Shown in pieces: positions 17,451 through 25,917 of a DNA stretch of 64,000 nucleotides; the stretch's first letter is position 1; each line of letters opens with the position of its first letter. Made by a program: the position numbers and the translations under genes. Origin of the DNA: Domibacillus robiginosus (GTDB lineage: Bacteria; Bacillota; Bacilli; Bacillales; Domibacillaceae); the NCBI RefSeq assembly GCF_000966195.1, contig NZ_LAHL01000005.1, positions 121,297-185,296 of the forward strand, read 5' to 3'. Below the pieces are notes generated by a model. The model saw only the letters and a program-made list of their open reading frames with translations, ran no database searches and was not told the origin of the DNA.

Positions 17451-18359
17451 ATGACTGCAAACATACATTCACCCGAAAGAATGCCAAATGGACAAAGCCG
17501 TCCTGACAATCGGGGCCGTCTTCTTGTAAAATGTCCGGACGGACCGGGAATTGTCGCGGCACTGTCCAAGTTTTTATTTGAGCAGGGTGCAAATATTATT
17601 GAATCGAGCCAGTATACAAGCGATCCGGAAGGTGGCACGTTTTTTATTCGTCTGGAATTTGACTGTGAGGGATTGTTCGAAAAAAGGGAAGCGATGGAAA
17701 AAGAATTCTCCGTCCTGGCAAATGGGTTCAATATGGAATTCCGCTTTGCATACGGAAGCGAACGCAAGAAAACAGCGATTTTTGTTTCAAAAGAACCGCA
17801 TGCCCTGCTGGAGCTTTTATGGGAATGGCAAAGTGGTGATCTGCCGACCGACATCGCTTTTGTGGCAGGAAATCACGAAGAAGCACGAGGAATGGTCGAG
17901 TCACTTGGAATCCCATTTCATTACATTCCGGCAAACAAAGAGATTCGCCGGCAGGTAGAAGAGGAACAATCACGTTTGATCGAAGAGTATAATGTGGATG
18001 TGATCGTTCTGGCACGCTACATGCAGATTTTAACACCGGAATTCGTCGAAAAGTATCCGAACAAAATTATCAATATTCATCACTCGTTTCTTCCGGCGTT
18101 TATTGGCGCACGTCCATACGAACGGGCATACAACCGCGGCGTGAAGCTAATCGGTGCAACATCTCACTATGTAACCAATGATTTGGATGAAGGCCCAATC
18201 ATTGAACAGGACATCGAACGTGTAGACCACCGTGATCACGTGGCAGATCTGAAAAAGATCGGCCGCTCGATTGAACGCCGTGTGCTTGCGCGGGCAGTGA
18301 AGTGGCATTTAGAAGACCGAATTATCGTCCACGGCAACAAAACGATTGTGTTCCAATAG
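17451..18359 (+). CDS. purU: formyltetrahydrofolate deformylase
   Basis: 302 residues. An N-terminal ACT domain (LLVKCPDGPGIVAALSKFLF) is followed by a formyltransferase-fold domain with IINIHHSFLPAFIGARPY, which carries the Asn-His pair, and the HYVTNDLDEGPII segment with the catalytic Asp. It hydrolyses 10-formyl-THF to formate and THF, adjusting the one-carbon pool for purine synthesis. ATG 17451 gives the normal family N-terminus; the frame is open from 17400. Single-gene unit ended by a terminator. Confidence 0.92.
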   Translation: MTANIHSPERMPNGQSRPDNRGRLLVKCPDGPGIVAALSKFLFEQGANIIESSQYTSDPEGGTFFIRLEFDCEGLFEKREAMEKEFSVLANGFNMEFRFAYGSERKKTAIFVSKEPHALLELLWEWQSGDLPTDIAFVAGNHEEARGMVESLGIPFHYIPANKEIRRQVEEEQSRLIEEYNVDVIVLARYMQILTPEFVEKYPNKIINIHHSFLPAFIGARPYERAYNRGVKLIGATSHYVTNDLDEGPIIEQDIERVDHRDHVADLKKIGRSIERRVLARAVKWHLEDRIIVHGNKTIVFQ

Positions 18360-18360
18360 G

Positions 18361-18392
18361 AAAAAAGCTGTCCAATAGGGCAGCTTTTTTAC
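18361..18392. terminator. bidirectional terminator, purU / Mn-catalase
   Basis: AAAAAAGCTGTCC and GGGCAGCTTTTTT pair around AATA, with one G-U pair; it lies between convergent genes. Confidence 0.85.
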
Positions 18393-19282
18393 ATTTTACC
18401 CATCAGTTTTTTTGCTACCCACTCAAAGTGATCGGGGTTTAAGCCGGGTGCGAATTCTTCTGGAAGATCATCTAAGTCAGGAATCGGTGCGCCTTTTGGT
18501 GCTCCTTCAATGACCTTCAGCGGCTCATTGTTTTCAGGGTTTGTACCCTTCCAAATTTGGCGGATGCCTTCGTACTCACCGGTATTGTTCCACGTATAAA
18601 GAACATTGTTCAGTCCCTGCTCCTCAAACTTTCGTGTTGTATCGAATTTTGAATTCGGAACGTGAGGAATCGGGATCATTTTAGTTACGTCCGCTCCGGT
18701 AATCATCTCGATGGCTTTTGCATAAGCCAGAATGTGCGTGCCGCCCCGAACAAGCAGGTAGCCGATCATTTCCCTGGCCGTCGGATGATCTGTCATCTCG
18801 TACACGCGCATTTTATGCGTGCGCGCACCGGCTTCAAGGAAAAAGTTGTGCAGCAGGTCCAGCGTCAGATTGCCGCTCGAAAATACATACGTCCCGTTCC
18901 ATGGCATACCCATAGAATCAACCGGCAGTGATGCCTGGGCACTGGCAATAAAATGCTGTGTATTCCGTTTATTCAAACCGTTTTGAAGCGGTGTACAGTC
19001 CGGATCAGCATTAAAGGTCGTGTTTTTCATGAGAAGGTTGATCGTTGTTGAAACAAGTTCTACGTGGCCGACTTCTTCAGCCGTAATACTGGCAACAAGA
19101 TCATAAAAAGGCTTCAGCTTCTTTTTTTGCCGGAAGTTAAAGGACTGAAACAGATAGTTGTTTAACGTCGACATTTCTCCGAATTTGCCTCCAAGCAATT
19201 CCTGTACAGCAGCGGCAGAATTGGCGCAGCCGTATTCTGGAATCGGCAGCTCGACGGCAAGACGGTTCATACGCTTAAACAT
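18389..19282 (-). CDS. manganese catalase
   Basis: 297 residues of the dimanganese catalase family. The four-helix-bundle metal ligands are expected in the segments ELLGGKFGEMSTLNNYLFQ (Glu) and ITAEEVGHVELVSTTINLL (Glu, His), followed by ARTHKMRVYEMTDHPTAREM and HILAYAKAIEMI. It disproportionates hydrogen peroxide in the cytoplasm and, in spore formers, related proteins are found in the spore coat. The C-terminal extension (NPEHNEPLKV-like, ending WVAKKLMGKM) is typical. AAGGAGGG precedes the ATG. Confidence 0.9.
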   Translation of the reverse strand: MFKRMNRLAVELPIPEYGCANSAAAVQELLGGKFGEMSTLNNYLFQSFNFRQKKKLKPFYDLVASITAEEVGHVELVSTTINLLMKNTTFNADPDCTPLQNGLNKRNTQHFIASAQASLPVDSMGMPWNGTYVFSSGNLTLDLLHNFFLEAGARTHKMRVYEMTDHPTAREMIGYLLVRGGTHILAYAKAIEMITGADVTKMIPIPHVPNSKFDTTRKFEEQGLNNVLYTWNNTGEYEGIRQIWKGTNPENNEPLKVIEGAPKGAPIPDLDDLPEEFAPGLNPDHFEWVAKKLMGKM

Positions 19283-19479
19283 AAAAAGCCCTCCTTTTTC
19301 TTCACCTGTTTACTATATGAAAGGAAAATAGGAAAGGTGCCTATTTCGAAAAAATATTTAGAAGCTATTTTCACGCTGATAGGGCCAATAGAAATGAAAG
19401 CGCAGACAGTTTTTCAAACGTGAAATTTGGGAACAAACACGGTAGTATGGACAAAAGAATGAAAAGAAAGGGAGATGTG

Positions 19480-21318
19480 ATGTTTGATTCTTTGCTATTT
19501 TATTTAATGATTACACTTGTTGTTGGCATCGCGTCTCAATGGATAGCCTGGCGCTATAGACTTCCTGCGATTGTGGTAATGTCTGTAGCGGGGCTTTTAA
19601 TCGGCCCGCTGATTGGCTGGTTTAATCCAAAGGATGTGTTTGGCGACCTGTTTGGCCCTATTATCTCTGCTGCAGTTGCAATTATTTTATTTGAAGGCAG
19701 CTTAAATCTTGATTTCCGGGAAGTAAAAACGGTTCGACAGCCAATTCGCCGGATTGTGACGCTGGGTGCTTTTATTGCCTGGATCGCCGGCTCTCTGGCT
19801 GCCCACTACGTAGCAGGATTGTCTCTGGCCGTTTCATTTGTTATTGGCGGGTTGTTTATTGTAACAGGACCAACTGTCATTCTTCCGCTTCTGCGCCAGG
19901 CCAAGCTAAAGCCGCGTACTGCCGCGATTTTAAAATGGGAAGGTATTGTGGTAGACCCATTTGGTGCTCTTCTTGCGCTTTTCGCATTTGAACTGATTAA
20001 ATTTTTCACTGGAGAAGAAAGCGTATCTACGTTTATTAATTTCTTGTTTGGCTCTGCTTTTGCGGTGATACTTGGCATTGTATTCGGTCTCGGTCTTGGA
20101 AAAGCGCTTGAAAAAGGGCGTGTGCCGGAGTACTTAAAGTCGCCAGCCGTATTCGTCGTTGTGATTGCCTGCTTCACCATTGCTGACGAGGCCATGCATG
20201 AAACAGGGCTGCTCGCGGTAACAGCAATGGGAATGGTAATGGCGAACATGCATATTTCTTCGATAAGAGACATGCGCCATTTCAAGGAAAATATTTCCAT
20301 ACTATTGATCTCAACCATTTTTATTATGCTGACGGCATCTCTAACAAGAGAAACATTAATGCAAATTTTTGACTTTCGCATTATCGCCTTCGTCCTAATT
20401 ATGCTGCTTGTTGTCCGTCCGCTATCGATCTGGCTTTCTACAATCGGCACGGACATGACAAGAGGAGAAAAAACGCTTGTTGGCTGGATTGCACCACGCG
20501 GGATTGTCGCCCTAACGGTGTCCGGCTATTTTGCCCAGTCGCTTTTTGAGGCCGGATATGAGGATGCGGCCGTCCTGACACCACTTACGTTTGCGCTTGT
20601 GTTTTCAACAGTTGTAGCACATGGCTTTTCGATCGGCTGGCTGGCGAGAAAGCTTCATTTAGCTTCGACCGATAGGCCTGGTGTGCTGCTCGTCGGCGGT
20701 AATACATTCACAGCCAGGCTCGGTAAAACCCTGCAGGATTTGGATATTCCCGTGCTGGTAGCGGATGACTCCTGGCAGCGGCTCCACGCAGCGCGCCAGG
20801 CCAATCTGCCGGTTTATCACGGTGAAATCTTATCGGAAAGTACAGAGTATCACCTGGAGTTAACACCATATGAGTATATGATTGCTGCCACAAGCGATGA
20901 AGCATATAATGCACTTGTCTGCTCCACCTTTGTACCAGAAATGGGGCGCGTGAATTTGTATCAAATCGCGGCTGGACCGGAGCGGATAGAAACAGCAAAA
21001 GAATTCAACAAAACGGTTGGCGGAAAAGTGCTGTTTGATTCATCTGCCCACTATCAGGCTTTAACAGCCAGGGCCGCCGATTACGTTTTTCGGAAAACAG
21101 AGCTGACTGAACGGTTTGGGTATGACAGCTATTTAAAAGAGCTGGATGAAAACTCGCTGCTTTTGTTTTTGGTGAAGCCTTCCGGGAAGTTGGCTTTTTA
21201 CACACGTGACGCCTCGCCCCGCGGGGAAGCAGGTGACATCGTCGTGAGCTTAATGCCGCCCGTCAAGGAAATGGCCAAAGCAAAAGAAAAAATTGCGGAG
21301 CAGCGCCGCAGCCAATAA
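19480..21318 (+). CDS. CPA1-type Na+/H+ antiporter with a C-terminal NAD-binding-like domain
   Basis: About 612 residues. The first 400 hold twelve or so membrane spans with monovalent cation:proton antiporter features: TGPTVILPLLRQAKLKPRTA, KWEGIVVDPFGALLALFAFE and GWIAPRGIVALTVSGYFA. The soluble C-terminus (VLLVGGNTFTARLGKTLQDL) resembles a TrkA-N/RCK nucleotide-binding domain, which usually gates transport. GGGAG sits 8 nt before ATG 19480; the upstream in-frame ATGs at 19420 and 19450 lack a site. It should help control cytoplasmic pH and sodium. Ion selectivity is not visible. Confidence 0.85.
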   Translation: MFDSLLFYLMITLVVGIASQWIAWRYRLPAIVVMSVAGLLIGPLIGWFNPKDVFGDLFGPIISAAVAIILFEGSLNLDFREVKTVRQPIRRIVTLGAFIAWIAGSLAAHYVAGLSLAVSFVIGGLFIVTGPTVILPLLRQAKLKPRTAAILKWEGIVVDPFGALLALFAFELIKFFTGEESVSTFINFLFGSAFAVILGIVFGLGLGKALEKGRVPEYLKSPAVFVVVIACFTIADEAMHETGLLAVTAMGMVMANMHISSIRDMRHFKENISILLISTIFIMLTASLTRETLMQIFDFRIIAFVLIMLLVVRPLSIWLSTIGTDMTRGEKTLVGWIAPRGIVALTVSGYFAQSLFEAGYEDAAVLTPLTFALVFSTVVAHGFSIGWLARKLHLASTDRPGVLLVGGNTFTARLGKTLQDLDIPVLVADDSWQRLHAARQANLPVYHGEILSESTEYHLELTPYEYMIAATSDEAYNALVCSTFVPEMGRVNLYQIAAGPERIETAKEFNKTVGGKVLFDSSAHYQALTARAADYVFRKTELTERFGYDSYLKELDENSLLLFLVKPSGKLAFYTRDASPRGEAGDIVVSLMPPVKEMAKAKEKIAEQRRSQ

Positions 21319-21322
21319 AATG

Positions 21323-21354
21323 AAAAAAGCGGCCCTTATCAAGGCCGCTTTTTT
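21323..21354 (+). terminator. intrinsic terminator after the antiporter gene
   Basis: AAAAAAGCGGCC (21323-21334) pairs with GGCCGCTTTTTT (21343-21354). Confidence 0.88.
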
Positions 21355-21404
21355 CTGACAGTAAATCAGAGAGAGTATGGAATTGTATTTTATACGTTGG
21401 CCGC

Positions 21405-21434
21405 TTGAGGCGGCTTTATGCCTATAATTATAAT
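21405..21434 (+). promoter_or_regulatory. probable sigma-A promoter
   Basis: TTGAGG (21405-21410) and TATAAT (21429-21434) are 18 bp apart; an overlapping TATAAT lies at 21423. A small GC stem, GCCGC/GCGGC, surrounds the -35. It would drive the small ORF at 21538. Confidence 0.45.
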
Positions 21435-21440
21435 AAAATT

Positions 21441-21454
21441 TGAAAGTGCTTTCA
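21441..21454. promoter_or_regulatory. cre-like palindrome TGAAAGTGCTTTCA
   Basis: A perfect inverted repeat of TGAAAG/CTTTCA around TG. It differs from the Bacillus CcpA site consensus (TGWAARCGYTWNCW) only at the central C. It lies at the expected start point of the promoter at 21405-21434, where CcpA would repress. A near-twin is at 23267. Confidence 0.5.
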
Positions 21455-21537
21455 CCACAAAGAACATAAAACCGTATTTTTTTGACACAAAGCAGCAAAT
21501 TTTTAACGTGAAGTAGAATTTTTAAAAAGGAGAGAAA

Positions 21538-21675
21538 ATGGGTCATTTTAGCGTAAGAATGAGCTGTATTTGTCCCGCCTGTAACGAAAAGAAGAGCTGC
21601 GTTCAAACAGCTCTCCTCGAGGAAAAATATATAGTTAACGTCATGCCGCTTTTTAAGAACATCGTTTTGAGATAG
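21538..21675 (+). CDS. small cysteine-containing protein (45 aa), candidate
   Basis: ATG 21538 follows AAGGAG (21527-21532) and the frame stays open for 45 codons to TAG 21673-21675. The product begins MGHFSVRMSCICPACNEKKS and carries four cysteines in a CxCxxC...C arrangement that could bind a metal. A promoter-like pair and a cre-like palindrome lie upstream. The 3' end faces the convergent CoA-transferase gene 38 bases away. The family is not recognised; coding status rests on the ribosome site and cysteine spacing only. Confidence 0.45.
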   Translation: MGHFSVRMSCICPACNEKKSCVQTALLEEKYIVNVMPLFKNIVLR

Positions 21676-21713
21676 GAGTCTGAAATTTATTTTCCAAAGC
21701 GGCTGGACAGACG

Positions 21714-23222
21714 TTACGAAAGAGAAAGAGAATCTTGTTCGAGCATGGAACCGGTCTGAGCGAGGCGTGTGTGCCAGGATAGGGCTTTTTCAAGCACATG
21801 CGGTGTCTGGCCGCCGCGTGACACTGCTTCCCTATAATAGCGTCTCAATTGCTCTTTGTACGCCGGGTGGGCACAATTTTCGATCATAACGATTGCCCGT
21901 TCACGCGGGGCAAGGCCGCGCAGGTCGGCGTAGCCTTGCTCCGTCACAATCACATCCACATCATGTTCTGTATGATCAACGTGTGAAACAAACGGAACGA
22001 TACTGGAAACCGCTCCGTTTTTCGCGGTTGATTTTGTTACAAAAATGGCGGTCCGGCAGTTGCGGGCAAAGTCGCCCGACCCTCCAATGCCATTCATCAT
22101 CTTTGTACCGGCTACGTGAGTGGAATTGATATTGCCGTAAATGTCGGCTTCTAGCGCTGTATTGATTGACAATAAACCAAGCCGGCGGATCAGTTCTGGG
22201 TGGTTAGAGATTTCCTGGGGCCGCAGCAGGAGCTTGTCACGGTATTTTTCCAGATTTGAGTAAACGTCTGTCATTTTTTCTTCTGAAAGTGTAATCGAAC
22301 AGCCGGAAGCAAAGCGTATTTTTCCATGGTCAAACAAATCGAAAACAGCGTCCTGCAGTACTTCAGAATATACTTCCAGGTTTTCGAATTCCGAGTCAAT
22401 CAGTCCGTGCATGACGGCATTGGCAACCGAGCCGATACCGGATTGAAGCGGAGCAAGTTCATTCGTGAGCCGTCCTGCTTTTACTTCTTCTCGGAGGAAG
22501 GCGATTAAGTGATCCGCCATTTGCGCCGTCTCTGCGTCTGGCGGAACGATAGTAGAGGGGGAATCGAGCGCGTGCGTCAAGACGATTCCTTTTATTTTTG
22601 CCGGATCGACCCGAATGCCTATTTCCCCAATGCGTTCATTTACGGACATCAGCCCGATTGGTCCGCGCTTTCCTGGATTGTCCGGATTGAAAATATCATG
22701 AAGGCCTTCGAGTTCTGCCGGATGGGCGGTGTTCAGCTCAACAATCACATTTTCCGCCCTTTCAACAAATATAGAGGAGTTACCGACAGAGGTTGCAGGG
22801 ATAATCAGCCCCTCTTCCGTAATGGCGACCGCTTCTACAATCGCATAGTCAACCTCTCCGAGTACACCGGTGCGAAGACATTCCGCTGTATGGGATAAAT
22901 GCTGGTCCACAAAAAGCAGGCTTCCTTCATTTATTTCTTTTCGCATGACGGGATCTGCTTGAAAGGGAAGGCGTTTATGAATGATCCCCGCTTCTGCCAT
23001 CATTTTATCTAAATCAAAGCCGAGAGAAGCGCCGGTAAAAATGTTTACTTTAAATGATTCGGCCCTGGACCGTTCTACGAGGGACATCGGCACCGCCTTT
23101 GCATCCCCGGCTCTTGTAAAGCCGCTTAACCCCAATGTCATCCCATCTTCAATCCACGATGCCGCTTCGTCTGCGCTTACAATCCTGCTTCTTAATTTCT
23201 CCATGCGAATACGTTCATTCAT
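21714..23222 (-). CDS. acetyl-CoA hydrolase / succinyl-CoA:acetate CoA-transferase family
   Basis: 502 residues, the full length of the Cat1/AarC type. Recognisable parts are GLSGFTRAGDAKAVP at the N-terminus, the GIGGSGDFARNC loop, the segment VIVTEQGYADLRGLAPRERA, and C-terminal CAHPAYKEQLRRYY. Family members transfer CoA between succinyl-CoA and acetate or hydrolyse acetyl-CoA, via a glutamyl-CoA intermediate. A cre-like palindrome and a TTGATA/TATCAA palindrome lie just upstream, and a LytTR regulator gene is next on the same strand, so control by carbon source is likely. Which activity is present cannot be decided here. Confidence 0.88.
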   Translation of the reverse strand: MNERIRMEKLRSRIVSADEAASWIEDGMTLGLSGFTRAGDAKAVPMSLVERSRAESFKVNIFTGASLGFDLDKMMAEAGIIHKRLPFQADPVMRKEINEGSLLFVDQHLSHTAECLRTGVLGEVDYAIVEAVAITEEGLIIPATSVGNSSIFVERAENVIVELNTAHPAELEGLHDIFNPDNPGKRGPIGLMSVNERIGEIGIRVDPAKIKGIVLTHALDSPSTIVPPDAETAQMADHLIAFLREEVKAGRLTNELAPLQSGIGSVANAVMHGLIDSEFENLEVYSEVLQDAVFDLFDHGKIRFASGCSITLSEEKMTDVYSNLEKYRDKLLLRPQEISNHPELIRRLGLLSINTALEADIYGNINSTHVAGTKMMNGIGGSGDFARNCRTAIFVTKSTAKNGAVSSIVPFVSHVDHTEHDVDVIVTEQGYADLRGLAPRERAIVMIENCAHPAYKEQLRRYYREAVSRGGQTPHVLEKALSWHTRLAQTGSMLEQDSLSLS

Positions 23223-23246
23223 TATGGTTCGACCCCCCGGTTCGTT

Positions 23247-23262
23247 TTGATAAGTGTATCAA
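23247..23262. promoter_or_regulatory. palindrome in the CoA-transferase promoter region
   Basis: TTGATA-AGTG-TATCAA, perfect 6-bp arms with a 4-base centre, lies 25 bases upstream of the ATG. It could be an operator or overlap the -10 region. Confidence 0.35.
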
Positions 23263-23266
23263 TTGT

Positions 23267-23280
23267 TGAAAGGGCTTTCA
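23267..23280. promoter_or_regulatory. cre-like palindrome TGAAAGGGCTTTCA
   Basis: A perfect TGAAAG/CTTTCA inverted repeat around GG, 45 bases upstream of the CoA-transferase ATG. One position differs from the CcpA cre consensus. It shares both arms with the site at 21441-21454, so the same protein may bind both. Confidence 0.55.
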
Positions 23281-23303
23281 TTTTGTTTGTAACGAAAAAC
23301 CAC

Positions 23304-23333
23304 AAAAAAGACGCGAAGAACAAATTTCGCGTC
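23304..23333 (-). terminator. intrinsic terminator after the LytTR gene
   Basis: On the minus strand GACGCGAA and TTCGCGTC pair and are followed by TTTTTT. It separates the LytTR gene from the CoA-transferase promoter, which should therefore be independent. Confidence 0.85.
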
Positions 23334-23347
23334 ATGAAGCAAGTTTG

Positions 23348-23998
23348 TTAATAATTGAGCGATTTACGGAATGCGCTGGTGTACGTCTGAGTCACAGGAA
23401 TTTTCGTCCGGTCTTTCATAATCAGCAGAAAAGTTGAATGGGAATCAGGCTGGATTTCCTGAATAAAGTTGACGTTCACGATATAGGAGCGATGCACACG
23501 GATAAAAGCATCGTCCGGCAGCATAAATTCAATCTCGGTTAAATTTAATTTATGATAGCCGGTGCCTGTCCGGGCCTGCACGCGGGTTTTACGTCCTTCC
23601 GACTCTAGATACATCACATCTGAATACGGAATTGGGTACCAGCGGTCTTCCGATTTGATTGTTAACAGGTTGCGGGAAATAGGCGATGGTTTAGCCGGGT
23701 GTATCGTTGTAATGGCCCCGGTCAGCACATGGTTATTAAAAATCGGTACACTCATAGCGTAATAAGGAATGCCGTATACATCGCTGTCGATATACGTAGA
23801 TACCTGATGTTTTTCTTCAATAGCCTGCTGGGTCACACTGCCAGGTTTGATCGGATCACCTGCTCGTATATGCAAATCTATCAGACGGCTCGGCTGATAA
23901 TAAATAAATTTTTCGTGATTTGATACGGCAACAGACGTATTCGGCGGAAAAAATTCTTTCATCACTTCCATTAATCCGGAAACAGTCAGCTGGTCCAT
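23348..23998 (-). CDS. LytTR-domain transcriptional regulator with an N-terminal sensor-like domain
   Basis: About 216 residues from the ATG at 23998, which has GAGGTGG upstream; the frame is open to 24061. The C-terminal 95 residues are a LytTR DNA-binding domain (YLESEGRKTRVQARTG, FIRVHRSYIVNVNFIQEI). The first 115 have no receiver aspartate. They look like a small ligand-sensing domain (VAVSNHEKFIYYQPSRLIDL, MSVPIFNNHVLTGAITTIHP), similar in outline to PAS/GAF. The next gene downstream is the CoA-transferase, a plausible target. Confidence 0.82.
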   Translation of the reverse strand: MDQLTVSGLMEVMKEFFPPNTSVAVSNHEKFIYYQPSRLIDLHIRAGDPIKPGSVTQQAIEEKHQVSTYIDSDVYGIPYYAMSVPIFNNHVLTGAITTIHPAKPSPISRNLLTIKSEDRWYPIPYSDVMYLESEGRKTRVQARTGTGYHKLNLTEIEFMLPDDAFIRVHRSYIVNVNFIQEIQPDSHSTFLLIMKDRTKIPVTQTYTSAFRKSLNY

Positions 23999-24062
23999 TT
24001 GCTCCACCTCTTTATCAAGACTGTAGTACAATAAGTGTACCATAGAAAAAGGAGGAAGCACG

Positions 24063-24542
24063 GTGGCAAAAGGAAAAACAAATGCGATGCGGCTGCTGGA
24101 TGCAGCAGATGTTGAGTATCAAATGCATGAGTACGATAATAAAGATGGAAAAATAGATGGAGTATCCGTTGCCCAGAAGATTGGTATAGAATCAGAACGT
24201 GTATTTAAAACACTGGTGACGCATGGAGCAGGGGGCCTGTTTGTGTTTGTTGTGCCGGTTGAAGCGGAGCTGGATTTAAAGTCGGCAGCCCGTGCAGCAG
24301 GTGAGAAAAAGGTAGATATGCTGCCTGTAAAAGATATTCAAAAATATACCGGCTACATTCGAGGAGGCTGTTCACCGATCGGCATGAAAAAGCTGTACCC
24401 AACTTTTATTGACGAGCGGGCAAAAGCCTTTACTTCCATTGTGGTGAGTGCCGGAAGAATTGGGGCACAGATAGAATTGTCTCCTCATAAACTAGCAGAA
24501 ATCGTAAGCGCTTCCTTTTGTGAAGTTGTGAACAAATCGTGA
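24063..24542 (+). CDS. ybaK: YbaK/EbsC-family aminoacyl-tRNA deacylase
   Basis: 159 residues, the family's usual length. These enzymes remove cysteine mis-attached to tRNA-Pro, in trans to prolyl-tRNA synthetase. Typical segments are RVFKTLVTHG, VVPVEAELDLKSAARAAGEKKV, a catalytic lysine region, and GYIRGGCSPIGMKK. GTG 24063 follows AAAGGAGG. It is transcribed divergently from the LytTR gene. Confidence 0.87.
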   Translation: MAKGKTNAMRLLDAADVEYQMHEYDNKDGKIDGVSVAQKIGIESERVFKTLVTHGAGGLFVFVVPVEAELDLKSAARAAGEKKVDMLPVKDIQKYTGYIRGGCSPIGMKKLYPTFIDERAKAFTSIVVSAGRIGAQIELSPHKLAEIVSASFCEVVNKS

Positions 24543-24656
24543 AAAAAATGTGACCGAATTGTATAGATGAAGATTTTTGTGAGAATGCCGGTTCTTTTTT
24601 GAAAAAAAACATCGTATACTAGTCCCATCAAATGAAACAGGAGTTGACCCATAACC

Positions 24657-24944
24657 ATGATGGTCGTTGAAAATCTTCTTGATGTGAAAAGCTATTTTGC
24701 CGAAGAAATAAAAGAGAACTATGTTGTACAGTATGAGAAAATGGCCAAGTCAGGCGCATTTTTCGAAGCAGGCGGATGGCATGAACTTGAAGAAGAAATG
24801 GCAGAATGTGTAAAAGTGTTATGCCAGACAGGAGACGCGTGCTCCGTTACCCGAATTAAGGAATATCCCGTAAACGCTGAATCCACTGTGGATGCCGTGT
24901 TAGCACGTATCCGTGAATCTCACAGCGATATTTTTAAAGGATAA
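24657..24944 (+). CDS. uncharacterised 95-residue protein
   Basis: Not recognised. The sequence is acidic and mostly helical (LLDVKSYFAEEIKENYVVQY, ELEEEMAECVKVLCQ) with two cysteines and no membrane span. ATG 24657 or 24660 follows CAGGAG, and a strong terminator follows the stop, so it is probably a real single-gene unit. Confidence 0.65.
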   Translation: MMVVENLLDVKSYFAEEIKENYVVQYEKMAKSGAFFEAGGWHELEEEMAECVKVLCQTGDACSVTRIKEYPVNAESTVDAVLARIRESHSDIFKG

Positions 24945-24958
24945 TATAAATAAAATTG

Positions 24959-24992
24959 ACCGGCTTCCCTCGTTAGGGAAGCCGGTTTTTTA
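24959..24992 (+). terminator. intrinsic terminator
   Basis: ACCGGCTTCCC and GGGAAGCCGGT pair around TCGTTA, followed by a T run. Confidence 0.9.
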
Positions 24993-25015
24993 AAAAAAGC
25001 AATATTGATCCCTGC

Positions 25016-25819
25016 TTATTGATAATGAAAAAAAGCACCGATTTTCTCATCGACCAAAGGGGTTTCATGCAGGCCGCTGTGATTAATGGTTTTATCGTAC
25101 AAAACGTCGAGCTGATACTGGTTTTCGGGCACAATGGCCTTTAAGCTGAGTGCGCTTTGAAGCAGGGTGACCTGATCACCGGTCCCGGCAATATTTAACA
25201 CTTGTGTTTCCTTTGGAAATTGAGCATGGTTGGCAGTGATTTGAGCCAGAGCCGGCGAACCGGGCATAAGGTCGTATACTGCTTCACCTTTGTTTTGCTT
25301 AAACCATCGGCCGCCGGCTACGCCATTAAAAGGGCTGCCAATCGTAACTAATTGGTCAACGGCCGGATGAAGCGTCGGATCATATAAATCCTGCAGAAAC
25401 TTTACCGATACAATGCCGCCCATTGAATGGCCGACTACTTTGATATGTTCAATACCGTATTCCTTCCTCATCACCTGCATAGCCGCAGCTACTGCACGTG
25501 ATGTGTCCTCAAAGGAAGCCCGGTTGTTTTCTATAATTAATTGAATAAGCGCAGGCCGTTCTGTAGAAAAAGGACTTTCCCGGACGAGAAGTCTGCCGGT
25601 ACGTGTAACATTCATCGTCAATGCCCGTTCTCCCCAGCCTCTTTCTTCAAACCGCGAGATCATGGTATTGAAGGAACGAGCTGTTCCTTTAAAGCCGTGA
25701 ACAAACAAGACAGGCTCTGTAAACTGGGTGTTGGATATGGCGTGATCACTTTTTTCAAGTGTTAAAAAGCTGACATAAATCAAAAGAGCCGCTGCTAAAA
25801 AAAGTCCATATTTCCGCAT
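25016..25819 (-). CDS. membrane-anchored or secreted alpha/beta hydrolase (DUF915 type)
   Basis: 267 residues. An N-terminal hydrophobic segment (YGLFLAAALLIYVSFLTL) acts as signal or anchor. The oxyanion-hole motif is LFVHGFKGTARS, the nucleophile elbow is VGHSMGGIVS, and a C-terminal HSGLHETPLV should supply the catalytic His. The pattern matches Bacillus DUF915 hydrolases of lipase-like fold. Substrate unknown; it should work outside the cytoplasm. Confidence 0.83.
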   Translation of the reverse strand: MRKYGLFLAAALLIYVSFLTLEKSDHAISNTQFTEPVLFVHGFKGTARSFNTMISRFEERGWGERALTMNVTRTGRLLVRESPFSTERPALIQLIIENNRASFEDTSRAVAAAMQVMRKEYGIEHIKVVGHSMGGIVSVKFLQDLYDPTLHPAVDQLVTIGSPFNGVAGGRWFKQNKGEAVYDLMPGSPALAQITANHAQFPKETQVLNIAGTGDQVTLLQSALSLKAIVPENQYQLDVLYDKTINHSGLHETPLVDEKIGAFFHYQ

Positions 25820-25870
25820 AAACGGTCACTTCGCTTCCATCAAAAGTAGTACTTTTTATTATATATAATT

Positions 25871-25900
25871 TCGACAAAAAGATACATAGCGGGATATAAT
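25871..25900 (+). promoter_or_regulatory. sigma-A promoter for the small zinc-ribbon gene
   Basis: TCGACA (25871-25876) and TATAAT (25895-25900) with an 18-bp spacer. The GGGGGAG ribosome site begins only 11 bases after the -10, so the leader is very short. Confidence 0.55.
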
Positions 25901-25917
25901 GGAATTAAAAGGGGGAG

